Of a stretch of DNA of 64,000 bases, positions 34,037 to 41,218 are shown in pieces. Each line of letters begins with the position of its first letter. The stretch's first letter is position 1. The stretch covers positions 5,807,778 to 5,871,777 of the forward strand of contig NZ_BDFO01000001.1 of NCBI RefSeq assembly GCF_001748245.1, read 5' to 3'. The position numbers and the translations under genes were made by a program. Origin of the DNA: Oligoflexus tunisiensis. GTDB lineage: Bacteria; Bdellovibrionota_B; Oligoflexia; Oligoflexales; Oligoflexaceae. Below the pieces are notes generated by a model. The model made no database searches. It had not been told where the DNA came from and saw only the letters and a program-made list of their open reading frames with translations.

Positions 34037-35344
34037 CTAATGATGGAAATTTATGGCAGGATATTTCGGCTGAACGGTGTCCCGCGCTCCTTCCACATCG
34101 CCCTTCTGCTGCACGATTTCCTGATAGAATTTCAGTTCAGGTTCACGCGGCAGATAGTAAGGAGGCGCCCGATTGCCAAACTCGCTGACCATTTTTTCAA
34201 AGCTGCTGAGGGCATCCCCATCCAGACTCTTGCGTCCTTCCAAAGTCAGTTCAATCTTGCGATGCAGGGTGCTCACTTCAAAGACGTCCCGCCAGCCCTG
34301 TTTGGGGTTCACCGAACCCTGACAGTTCTTTAAGGCATCCACCTCACGCGCATCTTCAATACAGCTCAGGGCCCAAAGGGTTCCCGACATTTCAAATTCC
34401 TCATCCGGCACCTGCGCGTTCACCACACCCAGCTGCCAGCGCATGCGTGAGATAAAGACTTTGGCCTCCCAGGAGTCCTTATCCCCGGTCAGGCGCTGCA
34501 TGGCCTTGACGGCCATACGCAGACAACCTTCCGCATAAGTGCCCGGATGGATCCAGCCCGGAGACGGTGAGCGGCTGCGGATCCAGTGCGGATCCATGGC
34601 CAAAAGATGGGACCACTCGTCCCGGGGAAATTCGCGGCCATCCAGAAAGCGCGCCCAGTCGCCCTTGCTTTTGGTCCAGCGCTGTTCCCAGGCTCCCATC
34701 GAACAATCCTGGGGCAAAAAGCCATCGGTGTGGCCGCGCAATTTCCGGAAGGACAGACCTTCCCAACGCCCATCCTTTTCAAAGGCGACGGCCCGAACAT
34801 AAGGCAGCCAGAGGGCACTGGTTCTCCTCTTCCGCAAGGCGGCATTGATGCTCTCGCGATTGCGATCCATGAAGGCTTCGAAGCGGGCGTTATAGCGATC
34901 GCCATACTGGACCCTGGCCTCATAAAGCTGGCGATCCTTGAGCATGCCGATCAGGTTACCCAGTTCCCCATCCTTATGCAGAGAGAAGCCCACCGCGGCG
35001 AGCACGGCAATCAACAGAATGACCAGAATCCACAGCACCGACGGGCTGCTTTTGCGCGAGCGGGACGGTGTTTTCACCTTCACCGGCAGCGCGGAACTTC
35101 CCATGGCGGAATGCGTGCTCACACCCCAGCCGGAGAGCATCTCCCGCTGCACGAGCTGCACGAGTTCGGGATAGTGTTTGCGGATGCTTTCAAAATCATC
35201 GAACGCCACCCACTGCCGCAAACTGCCCGCAATCTCATCCTGGAGACCAAACTCCATGCGACCATACGCTTCCTTCACCTGCTTGAGCGAATAAGGCCCC
35301 AGGAAGCGTTCCATGTCGACTCGAATGAGATACAGCTTGTCCAC
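34037..35344 (-). CDS. GYF_2-like domain protein with single membrane anchor
   Basis: 435 residues. The N-terminal 65 residues fit the GYF_2 type (LYLIRVDMERFLGPYSLKQV, then GSLRQWVAFDDFE), a small module that binds proline-rich peptides. A Ser/Lys/Arg-rich stretch follows (KTPSRSRKSSP), then one membrane segment (VLWILVILLIAVLAAVGFSL, about 105-124) and a periplasmic domain of about 310 residues that I do not recognise. It begins with GTG directly after the TAA of the PP2C gene and has no base between them. Together with PP2C and the TPR/barrel gene it forms a three-gene operon. A link between cytoplasmic Ser/Thr phosphorylation and the envelope is plausible (inference). Confidence 0.65.
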   Translation of the reverse strand: MDKLYLIRVDMERFLGPYSLKQVKEAYGRMEFGLQDEIAGSLRQWVAFDDFESIRKHYPELVQLVQREMLSGWGVSTHSAMGSSALPVKVKTPSRSRKSSPSVLWILVILLIAVLAAVGFSLHKDGELGNLIGMLKDRQLYEARVQYGDRYNARFEAFMDRNRESINAALRKRRTSALWLPYVRAVAFEKDGRWEGLSFRKLRGHTDGFLPQDCSMGAWEQRWTKSKGDWARFLDGREFPRDEWSHLLAMDPHWIRSRSPSPGWIHPGTYAEGCLRMAVKAMQRLTGDKDSWEAKVFISRMRWQLGVVNAQVPDEEFEMSGTLWALSCIEDAREVDALKNCQGSVNPKQGWRDVFEVSTLHRKIELTLEGRKSLDGDALSSFEKMVSEFGNRAPPYYLPREPELKFYQEIVQQKGDVEGARDTVQPKYPAINFHH

Positions 35345-36076
35345 TTAACCCCGCATGATCGAAGAAATCACAACCGTAACATTATCCTGGCCACCGGCTT
35401 CATTGGCCTCCTGTATCAGCCTCTGCGGCAGCTCATAAAGCTTGTTTTCATATTCCTTGATGATGCGCAGAATCCGGCGATCGTTGACCATACCCGTCAG
35501 TCCATCGGAACAGGTCAGAAGAATTTCGCCAGGCTGCAGTTTGAGTTCATAGATATCCACTTCACACTGCGTGGACAGACCCAGCGCCCGGACCAGCGCA
35601 CCCGGCTTAGGATTCACGGCCAGGGAGCCATCCGGCAGCCAGCCCCGCTCCACATAATTTTCAATGTTATGATCGAGCGTCAGCTGCCAGAGATGCTGTT
35701 TGAAATAGAGATAGGTGCGTGAGTCACCCATATGACAGATGAAGGCTTTTTCACCGACGAAAAGGATGGCATTCAGGGTGGTCGCCATTCCTTCAAGGCC
35801 CGGGCTCGCCTGACCCTTCGCGATGATGTCCTTGTTCACCTGATCGATGCTCTTGATCAGAAAAGGTTCCACTTCCTCATGCCGGAGACTGTCACAGTTC
35901 AAATAAGCTTCCTTGATACCGTTGACTGCTGTCGCCGACGCAACCTCACCGCCTTTTCTGCCTCCAATGCCATCGGCCACGATCAATAGCCCCAATTCTG
36001 CATTGAAGAAGAGACTGTCCTGATTGTTTTTGCGGACCCGACCCATGTCGGTCGCGCCATGCATTTCGATACGCAA
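35345..36076 (-). CDS. PP2C-type Ser/Thr protein phosphatase
   Basis: 243 residues, all PP2C motifs in order: VRKNNQDSLFF, VADGIGGRKGGEVAS (metal Asp), CHMGDSRTYL, LTLDHNIENY, CSDGLTGMVND and GGQDNVTVV. A cytoplasmic, Mg/Mn-dependent phosphatase that removes phosphate from Ser/Thr, usually as the counterpart of a Hanks-type kinase; such a kinase is encoded at 53283 but not next to it. The start is TTG at 36076, supported by AGGAG 6 bases upstream; the first ATG is four codons later and poorly spaced. The gene leads the GYF and TPR/barrel operon. Confidence 0.93.
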   Translation of the reverse strand: MRIEMHGATDMGRVRKNNQDSLFFNAELGLLIVADGIGGRKGGEVASATAVNGIKEAYLNCDSLRHEEVEPFLIKSIDQVNKDIIAKGQASPGLEGMATTLNAILFVGEKAFICHMGDSRTYLYFKQHLWQLTLDHNIENYVERGWLPDGSLAVNPKPGALVRALGLSTQCEVDIYELKLQPGEILLTCSDGLTGMVNDRRILRIIKEYENKLYELPQRLIQEANEAGGQDNVTVVISSIMRG

Positions 36077-36238
36077 AGGCTACTCCTGTGCTGTCTCGTT
36101 TCGTTATCGGCCCATCCGCTCAAAACCTAAGGATTCCAGCTGCCTGGATTGGCTGGATTGGGAAAAAACGCCGAATTTTCTGGTACTTTTCCGGGAAATT
36201 GATCAATATGACCAAAGCAGGTTCGGAGGAGGTTCCTT

Positions 36239-37015
36239 ATGCTGCCTTGGATGGATGCGCATTGTCATTTGACCAAACGGTTTCATCCCGATCCCTTGCC
36301 GGGGGTTCTTCAGTCCCTCCACGAGGCCGGCTGTCAGGGCTTTGTTCTGGGCGGCGTCGACCCTTTGGACTGGCAGGAGCAATTGGATATTCCTCCCTCA
36401 CCCGTGCGTATGATACGCGGCTTTGGACTGCATCCCTGGACCGTGCAGGAACGCGATGACGCGCAGCTGGAACAGGACTTCGCCACTCTTGAACGCATGC
36501 TGCCTCAGGCCGGAGCGCTGGGAGAACTCGGCCTGGATTTTTTTCGGGTCAAGCCGGAACCGGAGCGACAGAAACAAAGCCATTGGTTTGAACGGCAGCT
36601 GGAGCTGGCGGCCGTCCGGAAGAAACCCTGCATTCTGCATATCGTGCGCGCGCATCATGAAGCGCTGCGGATCATGAAAGCCTTCAACGGTCGGGTCACC
36701 GGCCTTGTGCATAGTTTCTGGGGCAATCATCAGACCGCCCAGTCCTGGCTGGATCTCGGCTTTTACCTGTCGCTGCCGCCGCGCATCGTGAAACATGATA
36801 ATCATGCCCTGCTGCACTATGTGCCAGCGGATCGCGTGCTTTATGAATCCGACAGCCCTGAAGTCTTTGATGATGGTGCCGCCTCGGATCCGCGCCTCGT
36901 CCTGGATATCATGAAGCATGTGGCCTGGTCGCAATGTATACCTGTCGACAAAGTCCTGGAGCAGCAAAATTCCAACCTGATCGCCCTCTTTCCTGAACTC
37001 AATGGCACCCACTAA
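36239..37015 (+). CDS. TatD-family metal-dependent hydrolase
   Basis: 258 residues, TIM-barrel hydrolase. Metal motifs are MDAHCHL at the start (HxH), GLHPWTV, GELGLDFFR (Glu ligand), ILHIVRAHHEA (second His site), LVHSFWG and YESDSPE (Asp ligand). TatD enzymes are 3'-5' DNases or related hydrolases in the cytoplasm. The usual HCR in the second His region is here HIVRAHH, a mild divergence. GGAGGAGG 6 bases upstream fixes the start. The gene is alone, divergent from PP2C and about 180 bases upstream of ahpC. Confidence 0.88.
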   Translation: MLPWMDAHCHLTKRFHPDPLPGVLQSLHEAGCQGFVLGGVDPLDWQEQLDIPPSPVRMIRGFGLHPWTVQERDDAQLEQDFATLERMLPQAGALGELGLDFFRVKPEPERQKQSHWFERQLELAAVRKKPCILHIVRAHHEALRIMKAFNGRVTGLVHSFWGNHQTAQSWLDLGFYLSLPPRIVKHDNHALLHYVPADRVLYESDSPEVFDDGAASDPRLVLDIMKHVAWSQCIPVDKVLEQQNSNLIALFPELNGTH

Positions 37016-37062
37016 ATAATGTAACCATTCCATTTAATGCAGTTTTTTGTGCAGTTCACGTT

Positions 37063-37077
37063 ATAGATAAAATCTAT
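37063..37077 (+). promoter_or_regulatory. OxyR-type operator (perfect consensus half)
   Basis: ATAGATAAAATCTAT agrees at every defined position with the OxyR dimer-site consensus ATAGnTnnnAnCTAT and is itself a perfect palindrome. It lies 20 bases upstream of a promoter-like pair in front of ahpC. The operon it precedes ends with oxyR. A second dimer site 7 bases downstream is not well matched. Confidence 0.8.
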
Positions 37078-37098
37078 GTTGTTATAAAAACATTAGAT

Positions 37099-37127
37099 TT
37101 TACTTATCAGCGAGCTGACCCGATACT
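37099..37127 (+). promoter_or_regulatory. Promoter of the ahpC-ahpF-oxyR operon
   Basis: TTTACT (37099-37104) and GATACT (37122-37127) are separated by 17 bases, matching 4 of 6 positions each of the sigma70 boxes. Position relative to the OxyR site is as expected for activation by contact with RNA polymerase. The leader to the ahpC ATG would be about 65 bases. Confidence 0.5.
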
Positions 37128-37198
37128 CTCCTATGTCAGCGGTGATGAGGGTACAGATGACCCCCTCGCGGACTCTTAAAACCATTAAGGAGAAATCC

Positions 37199-37765
37199 AT
37201 GATTACGTTGATCAACTCGAAAGTTCCTGAGTTCAAAGTCCAGGCTTATCATCAGGACAAATTTGTCACCGTTTCCCAGAACGACCTGAAAGGCAAATGG
37301 TCGATCTTCTTCTTCTACCCTGCGGACTTCACCTTTGTGTGTCCGACAGAGTTGGGTGACATGGCCGACAAATATGCGAAGTTCAAGGAACTCGGCGTGG
37401 AAGTTTACTCGGTGAGCACCGACACGCACTTCACGCACAAAGCCTGGCATGACACCTCGGATACCATCAAGAAGATCCAATTTCCCATGCTGGCTGACCC
37501 CACGGGCCAATTGGCTCGCGCCTTTGGTGTCTACATCGAAGAGGAAGGACTCGCCTATCGCGGGACATTCCTTGTGAACCCGGAAGGTCAAATCAAGCTG
37601 GCGGAAGTGAACGATAACGGCATCGGCCGTAACGCGGACGAACTCTACCGCAAGGTTCAGGCGGCCCAGTACGTCGCCACCCACGACGGTGAAGTCTGTC
37701 CAGCCAAGTGGACTCCAGGTGAAAAAACACTGAAGCCTGGCCTCAACCTGGTCGGCAAAATCTAA
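37199..37765 (+). CDS. ahpC: Alkyl hydroperoxide reductase subunit C (2-Cys peroxiredoxin)
   Basis: 188 residues, cytoplasmic. The peroxidatic Cys is at about residue 48 in DFTFVCPTELGD, the resolving Cys near 168 in GEVCPAKW, and the arginine that completes the active site is in LARAFGVY's neighbourhood. The length and the VNPEGQIKLAEV and GRNADELYRKVQAAQYV blocks are those of AhpC proper, which reduces hydrogen peroxide and organic peroxides with electrons from AhpF. The AAGGAG site 6 bases before the ATG at 37199 fixes the start; earlier in-frame starts lie in the leader. First gene of an OxyR-type operon. Confidence 0.97.
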   Translation: MITLINSKVPEFKVQAYHQDKFVTVSQNDLKGKWSIFFFYPADFTFVCPTELGDMADKYAKFKELGVEVYSVSTDTHFTHKAWHDTSDTIKKIQFPMLADPTGQLARAFGVYIEEEGLAYRGTFLVNPEGQIKLAEVNDNGIGRNADELYRKVQAAQYVATHDGEVCPAKWTPGEKTLKPGLNLVGKI

Positions 37766-37790
37766 GCCGCCGCACCTGCGGCCGCACGCT

Positions 37791-37807
37791 GGGGGCCTTG
37801 GGCCCCC
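37791..37807 (+). promoter_or_regulatory. GC-rich hairpin between ahpC and ahpF
   Basis: GGGGGCC, loop TTG and GGCCCCC form a perfect 7-bp stem in the 64-base gap. No T-tract follows. It could protect the ahpC part of the message or reduce read-through, giving more AhpC than AhpF, as needed for the enzyme ratio; this function is inferred. Confidence 0.5.
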
Positions 37808-37829
37808 TCAAACAAGGAGCAAGAGTCAT

Positions 37830-39380
37830 ATGCTTGATAAAGATCTAAAAGAACAACTTCAGGGTGTTTTCGCTGACCTGAAACATTCCATCGAACTCGC
37901 TGTGGATGCCAGCGACCACCAGCAGCAGTCTGAACTTTTGGACTTTTTAAGGGACCTTGCCTCCACCAGTCCAAACATTTCCGTCAAGGTGGGTTCCGCA
38001 AAATCGCCGGTTCCCCGCTTTCAAATCCTCAGGGATGGTGACGTCACGGGCGTCAGTTTCCGCGGCATTCCCGGCGGCCATGAATTCACCTCGCTGGTGC
38101 TGGCCATCCTGAACAGCGCCGGTCAGGGCAAACTGCCGGATCGCGGTCTCGTGCAACGTATTCAGGGTTTGCCTGACAATACCCAAATTCGTACCTATAT
38201 CAGTCTGAGCTGTGAAAACTGCCCGGACGTGGTGCAGGCTTTGAATCAAATCGCCCTGGCTCATGGCAACCTGAATCATGAAATGGTCGATGGAGGCATG
38301 GTGCCTGATGAGCTGGAAAAGCTGAAAATCCAGGGTGTGCCCAGCGTTTTCTTGGGTGATGAACTGATCCACTCGGGTCGTTCCAACCTCGCCGAGCTGT
38401 TGACCAAACTCGAAACCAGACTCGGCACCCAGAAAAAATCCAGCGGCCCGCGTGACCTTGGGCACTACGATGTGGCCGTGATCGGCGGCGGACCGGCTGG
38501 AGTTTCGGCCGCCATTTACAGCGCGCGAAAGGGTTTGAAAACCGTGGTCATCGCCGAAAAAATCGGCGGCCAGGTTCAGGAAACCAAGGACATCGAAAAC
38601 CTGATCTCGGTTATCAAAACCGAGGGTCCACAGCTGGCAGCCGCGCTTGATAAGCACATGGCGGCCTATGATATCCCGGTCCTGGAACATCGGCGTGTGG
38701 AAGAGGTGAACAGCGGGAAAAAACGCGAAGTCCTCTTTTCCAGCGGCGAGAAACTGACGGCGGATACTCTGATCGTGGCCACCGGTGCCAAATGGCGGGA
38801 ACTTAACATTCCCGGTGAAAAGGAGTATATTGGCCGCGGTGTGGCCTTCTGTCCGCACTGTGATGGGCCCTACTATAAGGGTAAAAAAGTGGCGGTTGTC
38901 GGCGGCGGCAACTCCGGTGTGGAAGCGGCCATCGACCTGGCTGGCATCTGCTCCAGCGTGGTTCTTTATGAGTACATGGACAAGCTGAAGGCCGACCAGG
39001 TGCTCATCGACAAACTGAACTCGCTGCCGAACGTCAAAGTCGTCCTCGAAGCACGCACCACGGAAGTGGTCGGAAACGGTGATAACGTCATCGGTCTGCG
39101 TTACGAGGATCGCCGGGACAAGACTGAGCACGAGGAAACCCTGGATGGCGTCTTTGTGCAGATTGGTCTGTCACCGAACAGTGGCTTTATCAAGGATCTG
39201 GTCAACGTCAATCGCATGGGCGAAATTATCGTGGATGAAAAGGGCCGGACGTCGGTGCCTGGCATTTACGCCGCCGGTGATGTGACGACGACCCCTTACA
39301 AACAAATTGTGATCGCGATGGGCGAAGGAGCCAAGGTGGCTTTGGCAGCCTTTGAAGATCGGATGCGCGGTGAAATATGA
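37830..39380 (+). CDS. ahpF: Alkyl hydroperoxide reductase subunit F
   Basis: 516 residues, close to the length of E. coli AhpF. The N-terminal tandem thioredoxin-like domain holds the redox pair C128/C131 in SLSCENCPDVV. A linker leads to the thioredoxin-reductase-like part with the FAD motif VIGGGPAGVSAAIYSARKG (about 213-231), the second pair FCPHCDGP (about 341-344), the NADH motif VVGGGNSGVEAA and the late FAD motif IYAAGDVTTTPYKQI. It transfers electrons from NADH to AhpC. AAGGAG lies 10 bases before the ATG. The stop overlaps the start of oxyR as ATGA, so the reductase and its regulator are coupled. Confidence 0.97.
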   Translation: MLDKDLKEQLQGVFADLKHSIELAVDASDHQQQSELLDFLRDLASTSPNISVKVGSAKSPVPRFQILRDGDVTGVSFRGIPGGHEFTSLVLAILNSAGQGKLPDRGLVQRIQGLPDNTQIRTYISLSCENCPDVVQALNQIALAHGNLNHEMVDGGMVPDELEKLKIQGVPSVFLGDELIHSGRSNLAELLTKLETRLGTQKKSSGPRDLGHYDVAVIGGGPAGVSAAIYSARKGLKTVVIAEKIGGQVQETKDIENLISVIKTEGPQLAAALDKHMAAYDIPVLEHRRVEEVNSGKKREVLFSSGEKLTADTLIVATGAKWRELNIPGEKEYIGRGVAFCPHCDGPYYKGKKVAVVGGGNSGVEAAIDLAGICSSVVLYEYMDKLKADQVLIDKLNSLPNVKVVLEARTTEVVGNGDNVIGLRYEDRRDKTEHEETLDGVFVQIGLSPNSGFIKDLVNVNRMGEIIVDEKGRTSVPGIYAAGDVTTTPYKQIVIAMGEGAKVALAAFEDRMRGEI

Positions 39381-40324
39381 CCCTCACGCAGTTGAGTTAC
39401 ATCGTGGCCGTGGCCAACCACGGCAGTTTCGGCCTCGCGGCACGCAAGTGCCACGTAACCCAACCGACGTTGAGCATGCAGATCCAGAAACTGGAAGACA
39501 TGCTCGGTGTGATCGTGTTTGATCGTTCCAAACAGCCGGTGGTTCTGACACCGATCGGGGCCCGACTGGTGGAACAGGCCCGTATCATCCTGCGGGAGGC
39601 GGATCGCCTCCAGGAAATCGTGCGTGAAGAGTCCGGACAGATTCAGGGGGACTTTCGTCTGGGAATCATTCCCACGATCGCCCCCTATCTGCTGCCACTT
39701 TTTCTGCAAAAATTCATCGATCGCTATAAGGCCGTGAATCTCACTGTCGAGGAACTCGAAACGGCCACCATCGTGCAGCGCCTTAAGGAGGATACGCTGG
39801 ATGCCGGCATCCTTGCGACGCCTCTGCACGACAACGGGATCCTGGAAATCCGCCTCTACGATGAACCCTTCTTCGCCTGCTTCGCGGAAAACGATGAGCT
39901 GGCCCAGAAGAAAGTTCTACGGGAAAAGGATCTGCCGCTGGAACGTATTCTTCTGCTGAATGAAGGCAACTGTCTCCGCGATCAGATGATCAACCTTTGC
40001 CAGTTCAAAGCGCAAACGCCGAAGAAAAGTCAAAGGCTGCATTTTGAAAGCGGCAGTCTTACGACCTTGATTCGTCTCGTGGAACAGGGCTCCGGTTTTA
40101 CCATCGTGCCCTATCTGGCGCTCGATACCGTTTCCCAGGAACGCTGCATCACGAGGCCGTTTGCCGATCCGCAGCCGGTGCGTGAAATCAGTCTGATCGT
40201 GCATCGCAGTTATGTGAAGCACAATATCCTGGAAGCGCTCCGCAAGGAGGTGCTCGACCATCTTCCGGAACGCCTGCTGGATTATCAGAAACACGACCAT
40301 CGCCGGGTCGAATTCCAATGGTGA
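39377..40324 (+). CDS. oxyR: Peroxide-sensing LysR-type regulator OxyR
   Basis: 315 residues. The N-terminal winged helix-turn-helix has LSYIVAVANHGSFGLAARKC and TQPTLSMQIQKLE. The sensor domain has LLLNEGNCLRDQMINLCQF, placing two Cys at exactly 199 and 208, the numbers used for the disulfide switch in E. coli OxyR. Oxidation by peroxide forms the disulfide and activates the promoter. The gene overlaps ahpF by 4 bases, and an OxyR-type operator precedes ahpC, so the operon is probably self-regulated. The next gene is convergent, one base away. Confidence 0.95.
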   Translation: MTLTQLSYIVAVANHGSFGLAARKCHVTQPTLSMQIQKLEDMLGVIVFDRSKQPVVLTPIGARLVEQARIILREADRLQEIVREESGQIQGDFRLGIIPTIAPYLLPLFLQKFIDRYKAVNLTVEELETATIVQRLKEDTLDAGILATPLHDNGILEIRLYDEPFFACFAENDELAQKKVLREKDLPLERILLLNEGNCLRDQMINLCQFKAQTPKKSQRLHFESGSLTTLIRLVEQGSGFTIVPYLALDTVSQERCITRPFADPQPVREISLIVHRSYVKHNILEALRKEVLDHLPERLLDYQKHDHRRVEFQW

Positions 40325-40325
40325 C

Positions 40326-41171
40326 TCAGAGCTCGATTTCCTCACGCGGCCATGGGCACGACAGTTCGGGCAGATACACCCAGCCCTGCTCCTGAAAGAA
40401 GGCATTGTCCGGTCGCGAGCAGTAACCATAGAGTTCCAGAGCCGCGACAAATGCCGCTATGGCTGCCGAAAAACTTTCCACACTGGCCGCCACTTCATCA
40501 ATGTCGTCCTCCTCCAGAAACCCGTGTTCATGCAGGGCCTCCAGCAGCTCGGTACGTCGTTCCCGTCCGACTTCAAAAGCCCGATACTGATAGGCCAGGT
40601 CGCGATCGAGCCCAAGCTGATCGACGAGGCAGCTGATCGCATGCGGCACGGAGGTCTCCCACAGACGAATCGGCCGCGGGAGAATATTCAGTCGCCTCTG
40701 CAGGGTCATGGCGCGCACCACGAGCGGTGCCTTGTTCGCGCTGTAGGTGGGTTCCTGAAGAGAGGGTGCCCATTGGAACCATTCCTTGACATCCCAAATA
40801 CGCTGGGTTTGCGGATTCATCACCCGCTTGCGTTTGCGGCCCGTCTGGCTTTCCGCGAGTTTTTGCATATAAGCGACAGCGATATCCTCGCAGGCATTCA
40901 CTCCCGGGCAGGAGGATCGGGTACAGGCCACGCAGGGCGGAACCGTCAAGGGGCTGTCGATCATGACCCGATCAGGTTCCTCGCGCCGCAAAAATTCAAA
41001 GAGTCGATCGTCCGAAAACAGCCGGTGGAGGGCACCCATACGGTCCAAAACCGCGTTGATCTTTAGGTTGCCTTCCCATGGGCGACCTGTCATGATCACG
41101 ACTGTTGTTTTGGTGGAGTTGGGCCCTGCAAGGTGTATCCCAGCTACTTTGACAGTTTTTTCTACTTGCAT
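40326..41171 (-). CDS. DUF429-like protein with four-Cys cluster
   Basis: 281 residues, cytoplasmic. It starts with a first strand of RNase-H-like type (VAGIHLAGPNSTKTTVVIM), followed by VMIDSPLTVP with a conserved Asp, a layout seen in DUF429 proteins (predicted nucleases or nucleotide-binding ATPase-like fold). Right after comes a Cys-rich loop CVACTRSSCPGVNAC that could bind zinc or an Fe-S cluster. The remainder is mostly helical. GGGGG lies 9 bases upstream of the ATG. It is divergent from the TPR/barrel gene at 41219 and convergent with oxyR. Its function is unknown. Confidence 0.6.
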   Translation of the reverse strand: MQVEKTVKVAGIHLAGPNSTKTTVVIMTGRPWEGNLKINAVLDRMGALHRLFSDDRLFEFLRREEPDRVMIDSPLTVPPCVACTRSSCPGVNACEDIAVAYMQKLAESQTGRKRKRVMNPQTQRIWDVKEWFQWAPSLQEPTYSANKAPLVVRAMTLQRRLNILPRPIRLWETSVPHAISCLVDQLGLDRDLAYQYRAFEVGRERRTELLEALHEHGFLEEDDIDEVAASVESFSAAIAAFVAALELYGYCSRPDNAFFQEQGWVYLPELSCPWPREEIEL

Positions 41172-41218
41172 AACAGGCCCCCAGGCTTGGCGTCGCTGAT
41201 TAAAGGTAAAGGCATAGA

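Noticed and set aside
37947..39131. 394-codon open frame antisense to ahpF
   Set aside because: Lies wholly inside ahpF, which shows all its motifs; no ribosome site or promoter and no recognisable domain.
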